Of a DNA stretch of 64,000 nucleotides, positions 32,715 through 41,988 are shown piece by piece. A program made the position numbers and the translations under genes. How positions within the stretch are numbered: the first letter of the stretch is position 1; each line of letters starts with the position of its first letter. The DNA comes from Portulaca oleracea (Eukaryota > Streptophyta > Magnoliopsida > Caryophyllales > Portulacaceae), in the NCBI GenBank assembly GCA_029582165.1, contig CM055877.1, forward strand, positions 31,489,749 to 31,553,748, read 5' to 3'. The notes below the pieces were generated by a model. It did not search any database and was not told the origin of the DNA. It saw nothing but the letters and a program-made list of their open reading frames with translations.

Positions 32715-33074
32715 TCAATCCCGAGGTATTGAGAATGGTAAAGAGGGACTTATGTAGGGTGAATGGCCTCCCATTTTGCCAAGGCCCTTCTTAGAATCAT
32801 TGATGACCTCATTGCGTACTTGCACCAAGTGATAACACTTTTGTACCAACTGGATTGGTGGAGGTTGATTTCCATCATACCCCCCAAGTTGAGAAAAGTT
32901 TGTCCTCAAACTTGGAAGGTCCGCTACCTCACAATGGTATGGCCTCAAATCAGCTATATGGAAGGTTGCACTCCCACCATGTTTATCCGAAAGATCCAAC
33001 TTATAAGCGCTGTCTCCTACCTTCTCAAGGACCTCAAAGGGACCTTCGTATCTTGGAACCAACTTCCCTTTCAT
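32715..33074 (-). CDS. C unit 1: integrase C-terminal (GPY/F) domain and LTR-encoded tail
   Basis: 119-residue frame, the downstream part of the C protein. It contains the integrase GPY/F motif (Y-E-G-P-F-E-V-L-E-K), the SATFHIADLRPYH strand, SLRTNFSQLGG over the hairpin and PPT, and 54 codons inside the LTR. It is cut from the upstream frame by two adjacent stops (CGA to TGA and TCA to TAA by comparison with unit 2), so the original protein was continuous. Confidence 0.8.
   Translation of the reverse strand: MKGKLVPRYEGPFEVLEKVGDSAYKLDLSDKHGGSATFHIADLRPYHCEVADLPSLRTNFSQLGGYDGNQPPPIQLVQKCYHLVQVRNEVINDSKKGLGKMGGHSPYISPSLPFSIPRD
32878..32913 (-). other. C unit 1 polypurine tract and pre-PPT hairpin
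   Basis: Minus strand: arms AAGTTTG/CAAACTT with loop AGGA (32896-32913), then AACTTGGGGGGTA ending at the LTR boundary 32877. Confidence 0.88.
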
Positions 33075-33080
33075 CTTTTA

Positions 33081-34268
33081 TCAAAATCTGTCCTTCTTGA
33101 TGTGAATCCAAACAAGATCACCCAGCTGGAAAATAACCTTCTTCCTTCTCTTTTTACCCAAATTGTTTGAATTGAACTTGGCTACCTTCTTTCGTACTTG
33201 CTGGAACTCATGTTCAGGAGGTAAACCATGGGGTATTTCTCCTGGAAACACATAAGGATAGTGTTCCAATGGAGGGGTACGGAAGGAATGGCTATTTGAG
33301 GAGTTTGGGTTAGTGTTTTGGTCTATGAGGGTAAGGTCCTTATGATTGCTAAACTCGTGATGTTCAGCTATCAATAAGGTAACCAGGTTGGGTTCACACT
33401 CCAAACTCTTCTTGGGTACAACAAATTGGGATGGCTTCAAATGGGTGAGGACATTTATTTTGTGGCTGGGAAAATAGTCATTGGCTCTCCCATCATGGTT
33501 CACGACTCTTTCACACAACCAAGGCCTGTCATAGAAAATATAACAAACATCCAGAGGTAAAACATCATACCAAAAAGAATCATGATATGTGTTACCTATC
33601 GAGAGATTTACCGCACATCGACTACTTGCTTGAATGTCCTTGCTCTGGTTGAGCCTTTGAATGGTGTACGGGGCTGGATGAGGGCTGGTTGGGAACTCCA
33701 ATTTATCCACCATGAGTTGGGATGCAACATTAGTACGATTCCCTTCAACAATAATCAAGGAACAATCCTTATCATTGATAGCACATCTCAAACGAAAGAT
33801 GTCCTCCCTTTGCTCCTGGCCTTTATGCATAAAAGAGCTAACAAGCATCTCTCCATCATCAATGTCCTCTATTTCCTCATCATAGACAGGATCCTTCAAA
33901 GGTTCATTTACACACTCTTCTTCATCTTCATAGACATCAAAAATAGGAGGGTAATTAACATCGACCTCTTGCTTATCCTTTTGAGATTGAACCTCAAAAG
34001 AAAAAAGGACCTCATCAACTTCTTCAACGTCGTCAAATTCTGGAGGGAAATCAAAGTTAATCTCCACATTCTCCGGAACTTGATGTTCCTCCTTGTGAAC
34101 CAAAGGTGGTTCACGTGCCTTCTTTGGATCACGGAGAAACTCATAGCACGCCATTTCCAACTGTAGCACCTTGAGATCAAGGAGATCATACTCACGTTTC
34201 AATCTCTTTAATCTCTTTTTCTCCTTTAAAACATGATCTCTCTTTTGAGATGAAGGTTTTCTAGACAT
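33081..34268 (-). CDS. C unit 1: coiled-coil / inactive protease-like / integrase C-terminus fusion
   Basis: 395 residues from ATG at 34268. Residues 1-45 are highly charged with heptad-like leucines (coiled coil). An acidic linker follows. Then comes a retropepsin-like domain aligned to the other families (CSLII..., YTIQRL, VCYIFYDRPWL), but the active-site triad DGG is V-E-G (33741-33749). After a short linker with HYPYVFPGEIPHGLPP, which in full elements precedes RT, the frame jumps straight to the integrase C-terminal region (KKVIFQLGDLVWIHIKKDRF). RT, RNase H and the integrase core are absent, as is a capsid domain. Probably a non-autonomous product; a structural or RNA-binding role is possible but unproven. 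Confidence 0.82.
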   Translation of the reverse strand: MSRKPSSQKRDHVLKEKKRLKRLKREYDLLDLKVLQLEMACYEFLRDPKKAREPPLVHKEEHQVPENVEINFDFPPEFDDVEEVDEVLFSFEVQSQKDKQEVDVNYPPIFDVYEDEEECVNEPLKDPVYDEEIEDIDDGEMLVSSFMHKGQEQREDIFRLRCAINDKDCSLIIVEGNRTNVASQLMVDKLEFPTSPHPAPYTIQRLNQSKDIQASSRCAVNLSIGNTYHDSFWYDVLPLDVCYIFYDRPWLCERVVNHDGRANDYFPSHKINVLTHLKPSQFVVPKKSLECEPNLVTLLIAEHHEFSNHKDLTLIDQNTNPNSSNSHSFRTPPLEHYPYVFPGEIPHGLPPEHEFQQVRKKVAKFNSNNLGKKRRKKVIFQLGDLVWIHIKKDRF

Positions 34269-34344
34269 AAGGTTTTTTTGTGGAGGGAATAAAAAGGATT
34301 GTGTTTGGGCTAAATGGAAGCTTAACCACCAGGAGAGTAGTCAA

Positions 34345-34356
34345 GCTCTGATACCA
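34345..34356 (-). other. C unit 1 primer binding site
   Basis: Minus strand TGGTATCAGAGC next to the LTR at 34361. Confidence 0.88.
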
Positions 34357-34360
34357 ATTA

Positions 34361-36196
34361 TGATGTATCCCAGACCCAAGGACCTTTAACTCAACAGGCT
34401 AGGAAACATCATAAGAACCCAAGGACCTCAAGTATGACTCAATAACCCAACAAAGTTGGGAAAAACAACCACAAATGATGTAGTTATCTCCAGAATGACG
34501 AGGGAACCAAGCTTGAATAAACCATATAATGGCAAAGGACTCACGAAGGACATTCAGAATCAGATCAAAGGACCTTATGTTGGTTCAGAGAAGCAACGCC
34601 AAAGGAAGTAAACATTAACTACGAATGGAGATTGATGTGCTTAACGCAAAGGGCGATTAGAACCAGATTCACACACACCATATAACATCAAGAAACTCAC
34701 GAAGGTTCAAGAACTCATTCAAACATATTTGAACTCAACTCGAAGAAGTGGAAATGATGTATATAAGCTCACCAAGGCATTGATTCAAGCAAGCTTATAA
34801 CACCACAAGAACACCAATATCTCGGGACATCAAATAACCACAACAATATGATGCAATAAGCATCAAGGAGCGTAAAACAAATGAAAGAAAAGATAGAGAC
34901 AAGTATTTTCTCACTTGTTACAGTACTTAAACACCTTCAAGTGAAAAGAATACCCGGGCAAGCTTGAAGGACCTCGTTTGGTTACAGAATTTAATCACCT
35001 TCCAAATGAGATCACAACAAGTCCACACAACACCACTAGATTGCCAAATCTAGATACTGGAGTGGAAACGAGAGTTTGAAAAACTCACAAACTAAGAACC
35101 TCTCGGTTTCTTGGGGTTTTGTATTTCATATAAGTTGTTGAGTTTCAAAATACAAAGGTTCATATATATAAGGCTCGGCTGGAAGCATGCAAGCAACCAA
35201 GCACACAAGCACACAAGTAGCTAAACCATCTAGAGTGAGGTTTCCTAATGACGAAGAAACCTCCTAAACGTCCTTAATTAAGCTAAATACAACTGATTAA
35301 GACTAATACATATCTTCACCATGAAGTACTCGTCCAAATGGGTGGCAAGGAGGACCAATAGGAGCAACCCACGTGGCACTTCCCCATTGGAGTAATGTCC
35401 TTCACTTGGATCCCAATCCGTGCAAGACAAATGAAGAAACACAAGTGGTTTTGTTTTGAAGTCAGCTGGAACCTTCCTTGGATCTCTAATAATATTAGAA
35501 AACCGGACTCCATGTGAAAAGACCAAAATACCCTTGAAAGAACACCAAAATATCAAACAGACCCCAAATAAAGGTCCTTATCGTACGTCCAGAAACAAAC
35601 TGTTGTGTAGAACCCAAATGACCTTCAGACCAAGCAAACTTGGACATTATGGAAAGCTCTTTGAACCCACTACCAAAGTCTCCAAGGGAAAAAGTGGAGA
35701 AGAAGTCTAAACTTTGAGATAATGACACAAACAGAATAGGCATCATTCTGGATGAATGACATTCTATCTATTTGCGTTCTTCTTGTCTTCATGGATGGAC
35801 TATGTGACGTCCAAATATAAGGGAACCACAAGCACTAACTCAAAAGAACAAAATTAACCTCATCATCACACTTCAAAAACAATCATCTTCAAGTAAACGT
35901 CCTCTACACATACCGAGATTTGAAATAGTTGTGTAGAATGCAAATGCCCTTCAGCTGACTTATTCCTGGGCAATCTGGGAAGCTTAGACATCATGCTACA
36001 AACGTCTTCTTGGCACAACATGGAGGAGAGATCTCAATCCCGAGGTATTGAGAATGGTAAAGAGGGCCTTATGTAGGGTGAATGGCCTCCCATTTTGCCA
36101 AGGCCCTTCTTAGAATCATTGATGACCTCATTGCGTACTTGCACCAAGTGATAACACTCTTGTACCAACTGGATTGGTGGAGGTTGATTTCCATCA
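34361..36196 (-). repeat. C LTR #2 (shared middle LTR)
   Basis: 1836 bp with a PBS at its left and a PPT at its right, so it is the 5' LTR of unit 1 and the 3' LTR of unit 2. It has a 92-codon frame at 35278-35556 (minus) that also occurs in the other two C LTRs; I treat it as LTR sequence, not a gene. Confidence 0.93.
35163..35170 (-). promoter_or_regulatory. Possible TATA element of C LTR #2
   Basis: TATATATA upstream (on the minus strand) of the R/U5-like half of the LTR. Weaker evidence than the TATAAATA boxes of the other families. Confidence 0.4.
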
Positions 36197-36232
36197 TACC
36201 CCCCAAGTTGAGAAAAGTTTGTCCTCAAACTT
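36197..36232 (-). other. C unit 2 polypurine tract and pre-PPT hairpin
   Basis: Hairpin arms at 36215-36232 with loop AGGA, then AACTTGGGGGGTA up to 36197. Confidence 0.88.
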
Positions 36233-36510
36233 GGAAGGTCCTCTACCTCAGAATGGTATGGCCTCAAATCAACTATATGGAAGGTTGCACTCCCACCATG
36301 TTTATCCGAAAGATCCAACTCTTAAGCGCTGTCTCCTACCTTCTCAAGGACCTCAAAGGGACCTTCGTATCTTGGAACCAACTTCCCTTTCATCTTTGAT
36401 CGAAATCTGTCCTTCTTGATGTGAATCCAAACAAGATCACCCGGCTGGAAAATAACCTTCTTCCTTCTCTTTTTACCCAAATTATTTGAATTGAACTTGG
36501 CTACCTTCTT

Positions 36511-37234
36511 TCATACTTGCTGGAACTCATGTTTAGGAGGTAAACTAGGGGGTATTTCTCCTGGAAACACATAAGGATAGTGTTCCAATGGAGGGGTACG
36601 AAAGGAATGGCTATTTGAGGAGTTTGGGTTAGTGTTTTGGTCTATGAGGGTAAGGTCCTTATGATTGCTAAACTCGTGATGTTCAGCTATCAATAAGGTA
36701 ACCAGGTTGGGTTCACACTCCAAACTCTTCTTGGGTACAACAAATTGGGATGGCTTCAAATGGGTGAGGACATTTATTTTGTGGCTGGGAAAATAGTCAT
36801 TGGCGCTCCCATCATGGTTCACGACTCTTTCACACAACCAAGGCCTGTCATAGAAAATATAACAAACATCCAGAGGTAAAACATCATACCAAAAAGAATC
36901 ATGATATTTGTTACCTATCGAGAGATTCACCGCACATCGACTACTTGCTTGAATGTCCTTGCTCTGGTTGAGCCGTTGAATGGTGTACGGGGCTGGATGA
37001 GGGCTGGTTGGGAACTCCAATTTTTCCACCATGAGTTGGGATGCAGCATTAGTACGATTCCCTTCAACAATAATCAAGGAACAATCGTTATCATTGATAG
37101 TACATCTCAAACGAAAGATGTCCTCCCTTTGCTCCTGGCCTTTATGCATAAAAGAGCTAACAAGCATCTCTCCATCATCAATGTCCTCTATTTCCTCATC
37201 ATAGATGGGATCCTTCAAAGGTTCATTTACACAC
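36511..37234 (-). pseudogene. C unit 2: protease-like and downstream part
   Basis: C-terminal portion of the same fusion protein as at 33081-34268, separated from its N-terminus by the solo X LTR. It also has V-E-G at the protease active site (37060-37068). It stops at a TGA where unit 1 has CGA (Q-Q-V-R), another C-to-T change. Downstream of that stop the integrase C-terminal region (36034-36510) is still open in unit 2 where unit 1 has its two stops. Confidence 0.82.
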
Positions 37235-38270
37235 TGATGCATAATGGATCAATACAAATCCATTATACACGAAATGCTAAGGATCTTTCCACAAGTGAAA
37301 ACTTGCAATAGTTGAATTTCTCAAAAAACTAGTTTCAAACGAAAGAATGGGATGAATTAGATTGAAAATGGACGAATGGAAAAAGCTAAACGAGAGTTCT
37401 AAATGTGATGAATTGAATGACAATCAAAAGAATCAAAACAATGGCAAAAACGTACCAATTGTAAAAGAACTCGTTGAATTGATGTAGAAACTTGATAGAT
37501 TTTGGCAATGGAAATCTCCTTGATTGATACAGACACACCACAATCAATTTGATATCCAAATCCTCCTTTGCACCATCCAAGATTGCTCCCTCTTGGAATA
37601 GAAGAGAAGATTCAAAGGATTCTCCCTCAAGAGAACCAGATTCTAACACAAAGGTTAGAGAGAAAACAAAGCATAAGCTCTTGTTTGATTATGTGTTTAA
37701 TATTGAATGTGAATGAATACAAAGGCACCCTAGGGGGTTTATTTATACTACTCCAAGACCCCCTTGGACGTGCATTTAGGGTTCAAGAAACCAAGAATCA
37801 ACTATTACATCATATATCCTATTTATGACATAATAAAACTCTAAAATACAACTCTAGAAAGAAATTGCTATAACTCCTTCAATACTTGTCCGTTTTCAAT
37901 GATTCAAAAACCATTGGAAAGCTCTTTAAATGTACTCCAATCTGTCTTCTGATGACTTCCTCAATAGATGCTTGGATTTAGAGTTATAGAGCAAAACATC
38001 AAACTATACACGATAAGGTCCTCCATTGCCGCGAATTCAATAAGGACTCTTATTGCCGAGAGTATTTTGAGCTCATTGATGACTTCCATATATGATTGTA
38101 ACTCCATGTAAGCTAGAATAACATCAAGGTCCTTCATGCTTGCTTCCTTGATGTATAGAGCTTAATAAACCATTGTAATTGATGATGTCGTTGATGTCTT
38201 TTGTAACTTGAAGCTAGATCAAGGTCCTCTTAGCTAACCTTGATGTATATAGCTAGGCTATTATGCATCA
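37235..38270 (-). repeat. Solo X LTR inserted in C unit 2
   Basis: 1036 bp with perfect CACAC target copies (37230-37234 and 38271-38275), exactly at a site intact in C unit 1. On the minus strand it starts TGATGCATAATAGC and ends CCATTATGCATCA. TATA box (minus) at 37740-37747. No interior remains. Confidence 0.93.
37740..37747 (-). promoter_or_regulatory. TATA box of solo X LTR
   Basis: TATAAATA on the minus strand, followed by a C-rich run as in B and A LTRs. Confidence 0.65.
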
Positions 38271-38275
38271 CACAC

Positions 38276-38628
38276 TCTTCTTCATCTTCATAGACATCAA
38301 AAATAGGAGGGTAATTAACATCGACCTCTTGCTCATCCTTTTGAGATTGAACCTCAAAAGAAAAAAGGACCTCATCAACTTCTTCAACGTCGTCAAATTC
38401 TGGAGGGAAATCAAAGTTAATCTCCACATCCACCGGAACTTGATGTTCCTCCTTGTGAACCAAAGGTGGTTCACGTGCCTTCTTTGCATCACAGAGAAAC
38501 TCATAGCACGCCATTTCCAACTGTAGCACCTTGAGATCAAGGAGATCATACTGACGTTTCAATCTCTTTAATCTCTTTTTCTCCTTTAAAACATGATCTC
38601 TCTTTTGAGATGAAGGTTTTCTAGACAT
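38276..38628 (-). pseudogene. C unit 2: N-terminal coiled-coil part
   Basis: Starts with ATG at 38628 and matches the first ~118 residues of the unit 1 protein with few changes. It is cut by the X LTR at CACAC in the acidic linker. Confidence 0.82.
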
Positions 38629-38704
38629 AAGGTTCTTTTGTGGAGGGAATAAAAAGGATTGTGTTTGGGCTAAATGGAAGCTTAACCACCAGGAGAGTAA
38701 TCAA

Positions 38705-38716
38705 GCTCTGATACCA
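38705..38716 (-). other. C unit 2 primer binding site
   Basis: Minus strand TGGTATCAGAGC beside LTR #3. Confidence 0.88.
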
Positions 38717-38720
38717 ATTA

Positions 38721-40556
38721 TGATGTATCCCAGACCCAAGGACCTTTAACTCAACAGGCTAGGAAACATCATAAGAACCCAAGGACCTCACATATGACTC
38801 AATAACCCAACAAAGTTGGGAAAAACAACCACAAATGATGTAGTTATCTCCAGAATGATGAGGGAACCAAGCTTGAATAAACCATATAATGGCAAAGGAC
38901 TCACAAAGGACATTCAGAATCGGATCAAAGGACCTTATGTTGGTTCAGAGAAGCAACGCCAAAGGAAGTAAACATCAACTACGAATGGAGATTGATGTGC
39001 TTAACGCAAAGGGCGATTAGAACCAGATTCACACACACCATATAACATCAAGAAACTCACGAAGGTTCAAGAACTCATTCAAACATATTTGAACTCAACA
39101 CGAAGGAGTGGAAATGATGTATATAAGCTCACCAAGGCACTAATTCAAGCAAGCTTATAACACCACAAGAACACCAATATCTCGGGACAGCAAATAACCA
39201 CAACAATATAATGCAATAAGCATCAAGGAGCGAAAAACAAATGAAAGAAAAGATAGAGACAAGTATTTTCTCACTTGATACAGTACTTAAACACCTTCAA
39301 GTGAAAAGAATACTCGGGCAAGCTTGAAGGACCTCGTTTGGTTACAGAATTTAATCACCTTCCAAATGAGATCACAACAAGTCCACACAACACCACTAGA
39401 TTGCCAAATCTAGATACTGGAATGGAAACGAGAGTTTGAAACACTCACAAACTAAGAACCTCTCGGTTTCTTGGGGTTTTGTATTTCATATAAGTTGTTG
39501 AGTTTCAAAATACAAAGGTTCATATATATAAGGCTCGGCTGGAAGCATGCAAGCAACCAAGCACACAAGCACACAAGTAGCTAAACCATCTAGAGTGAGG
39601 TTTCCTAATGACGAAGAAACCTCCTAAACGTCCTTAATTAAGCTAAATACAACTGATTAAGACTAATACATATCTTCACCATGAAGTACTCGTCCAAATG
39701 GGTGGCAAGGAGGACCAATAGGAGCAACCCACGTGGCACTTCCCCATTGGAGTAATGTCCTTCACTTGGATCCCAATCCGTGCAAGACAAATGAAGAAAC
39801 ACAAGTGGTTTTGTTTCGAAGTCAACTGGAACCTTCCTTGGACCTCTAATAATATTAGCAAACCGGACTCCATGTGAAAAGACCAAAATACCCTTGAAAG
39901 AACACCAAAATATCAAACAGACCCCAAATAAAGATCCTTATCGTACGTCCAGAAACAAACTGTTGTGTAGAACCCAAATGACCTTCAGACCAAGCAAACT
40001 TGGACATTATGGAAAGCTCTTTGAACCCTCTACCAAAGTCTCCAAGGGAAAAAGTGGAGAAGAAGTCTAAACTTTGAGATAATGACACAAACAGAATAGG
40101 CATCATTCTGGATGAATGACATTCTATCTATTTGCGTTCTTCTTGTCTTCATGGATGGATTATGTGACGTCCAAATATAAGGGAACCACAAGCACTAACT
40201 CAAAAGAACAAAATTAACCTCATCATCACACTTCAAAAACAATCATCTTCAAGTAAACGTCCTCTACACATACCAAGATTTGAAATAGTTGTGCAGAATG
40301 CAAATGCCCTTCAGCTGACTTATTCTTGGGCAATCTGGGAATCTTAGACATCATGCTACAGACGTCTCCTTGGCACAACATGGAGGAGAGATCTCAATCC
40401 CGAGGTATTGAGAATGGTAAAGAGGGCCTTATGTAGGGTGAATGGCCTCCCATTTTGCCAAGGCCCTTCTTAGAATCATGGATGACCTCATTGCGTACTT
40501 GCACCAAGTGATAACACTCTTGTACCAACTGGATTGGTGGAGGTTGATTTCCATCT
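38721..40556 (-). repeat. C LTR #3 (outer 5' LTR)
   Basis: 1836 bp. Its outer end reads CATCT rather than CATCA; TTTTC follows at 40557-40561 and matches 11772-11776. Confidence 0.92.
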
Positions 40557-40724
40557 TTTTCTCAAGAAGGGGTGAATGATGCATATTCATATCATAAGCA
40601 TCATGAAGAGGCTATCAAAGATCTTACAATTCTCTTAAATGAGTTACAAGCTTCTAATTCACGTGACATCCATGGTAGCTTCTATGGAAGAGGTTTATTG
40701 AGCTTCTTACAACAAGATCCATGA
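40557..40724 (+). pseudogene. A pol tail: last codons, PPT and LTR-encoded end
   Basis: When the C array is left out, the pol frame of 11776 continues here through the polypurine tract and 49 codons of the 3' LTR, to TGA at 40722-40724. The tail is mostly polar with H-H-E-E and R-D-I-H words and no known domain. CRM-type elements are known to have integrase frames overlapping the 3' LTR, which supports the clade call. Confidence 0.75.
40563..40576 (+). other. A polypurine tract
   Basis: CAAGAAGGGGTGAA ends at the 3' LTR start. It is displaced from its hairpin (11756-11773) by the C array. Confidence 0.82.
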
Positions 40725-41437
40725 AGATTCATCTACATCAAAGTTGAAGGGCTTTGGAAGATCTACATCATGGTTTTTGAATCTTTAATTTTGGACTAGT
40801 ATTGAGCTAGTTATCATCATTTTATGTACATTTGTATCTTTGTGATGTCACTTTTGTATTGGGTGATGTAAGCCTACAAGGGTCTTATTCTTGATGTATG
40901 TCACGCCTAAAGGGAGGTGTGATTACTATAAATACCCCCTTTATGGTGCCTTGTAAACACAATCTATTGAATCATAATAAACACAAAAGTCTCTCTAAAG
41001 TCATCATGCTTTAGTTTTTCTCTCTAGCATTCTAGCTAGGAATTTCGAATTCCTTGAGGGGAATTCGTTCAAATCTTCTCTTCTATTCCAAGAGGGAGCA
41101 ATCTTGGATGGTGCAAAGGAGGAGTTGGATATCAAATTGATTGTGGTGCGTCTATATCAATCAAGGAGGTTTCCATTGCCAATTCTATCTTGTTCTTACG
41201 TCAAACGTGTTGTTCTTCGTTGGTTGGTACGTTTTGCTTAGTCTTTTGTTTCTCTTGATCGTCATTCTTGTCATAATCATTAGAACTCTCGTCCAAGCCT
41301 TTCGCTTCATACCTTTTCAATCTAAATCCATCCGTTTCATTCGTTTGTTTAAGAAATCAACAATCACAAGTTCTTACTTGTGAACGATCCGTTTTCATTT
41401 TGTGTATAATGGATTAGTTTTGATTCATTATGCATCA
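40577..41437 (+). repeat. A 3' LTR
   Basis: 861 bp, near-identical to 6385-7243 by eye. TATA box at 40927-40934. Followed by CACC. Confidence 0.92.
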
Positions 41438-41441
41438 CACC

Positions 41442-41988
41442 GTACCACGAGCGTCAAGGTTCGCCAAGGCCCGAAGGCCCCAACAACCCATCGTCCGCCC
41501 TGGGTCGAGGTCGGGCAACAAAAGGCAAAACCTATAGCTTGGCTCTAAAGGCAGCTAACGACGACCACCCCCACTGCCTAGAGGGGCGGCTGCCGTTGCG
41601 GGTGAGGGGGGGCACGCCTTCACCCTTGGTGGCGACTCCGCAACGAATGCGAATGCCACCGACCGCAGACGTCAAGAAACAGTACCGAAGTACACCGGGA
41701 CAGCAAGGCATCAATATCCGAGGCAACCGTATCGATCGGCAACTTTTTCACGCATGACACGCTTCCCAAGGCAACCCGAGCCTCGTTGTTCCATCATCCG
41801 TCCGGGACACTGTTGGTGCATGGCCGCATGACGACAGTGCCTTTGACGAGGTTGCCATGCCTCGCCATGCATTGACACTCGATATCGTCGACACTGTCGC
41901 TGATATTGTTGCTCGCTGTCGTTCACATTCGCTCGTTGTCGTCGACAGTCGCTCGCTGTCGCTGGCACTATCGCTGCCCCAGCATTTG
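41442..41988. other. GC-rich intergenic DNA, right flank of element A
   Basis: Continues the GC-richer locus into which A inserted. No gene is recognised; open frames here are short and unsupported. TGGCGACTCCGC near 41630 resembles the primer site of Tat/Ogre-type elements, which is only a weak hint of an older element. Confidence 0.45.
41885..41978. repeat. GTCGCT-rich simple repeat
   Basis: Degenerate runs of GTCGCT, CTCGCTGTCG and TCGTCGACA words, hence a low-complexity tract. Confidence 0.6.

Larger units (their letters stand above)
11777..32877 (-). repeat. C LTR #1 (3' LTR on minus strand), split twice
   Basis: LTR pieces are 11777-12134, 13553-14781 and 32629-32877. They are interrupted by solo LTR Ds1 (target CTCAT) and by the B2 array (target AATGC). 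The minus-strand LTR start TGATGGAAATCA is at 32877. The first 163 bases of this LTR on the minus strand carry the end of the C reading frame. Confidence 0.9.
11777..40556 (-). mobile_element. C: tandem-dimer LTR retrotransposon (LTR-int-LTR-int-LTR) with nested inserts
   Basis: Three LTRs and two interiors on the minus strand lie within one target duplication, TTTTC. With nested inserts removed each LTR is 1836 bp (11777-12134 + 13553-14781 + 32629-32877; 34361-36196; 38721-40556) and each interior 1483 bp (32878-34360; 36197-38720 minus the X insert). The interior is shorter than one LTR and encodes only a small fused protein. The middle LTR has a PBS on one side and a PPT on the other, so it serves both units. 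This is the product expected from unequal LTR recombination. The last base at 40556 is T instead of the usual A. Confidence 0.92.
6385..41437 (+). mobile_element. A: CRM-like Ty3/gypsy gag-pol element, split by nested insertions
   Basis: LTRs at 6385-7243 and 40577-41437 bracket gag-PR-RT-RNaseH-IN. Without the insert at 11777-40556 (target duplication TTTTC at 11772-11776 and 40557-40561) the element is about 6.3 kb, normal for this clade. Flanks share CACC (6381-6384 and 41438-41441), a 4-bp target duplication; five bases do not match. The motifs and the integrase without chromodomain resemble the CRM clade; a tree would be needed to confirm. It is the only element here that once encoded every enzyme. 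It is now inactive: nonsense codon 7930-7932, frameshift near 9566, damaged zinc knuckle, and the large insert. Confidence 0.9.

Noticed and set aside
35278..35556. 92-codon frame repeated in all three C LTRs (also 14112-14390 and 39638-39916)
   Set aside because: The LTR copies are almost identical in DNA, so frame conservation is not independent evidence. No domain or start context supports a gene.
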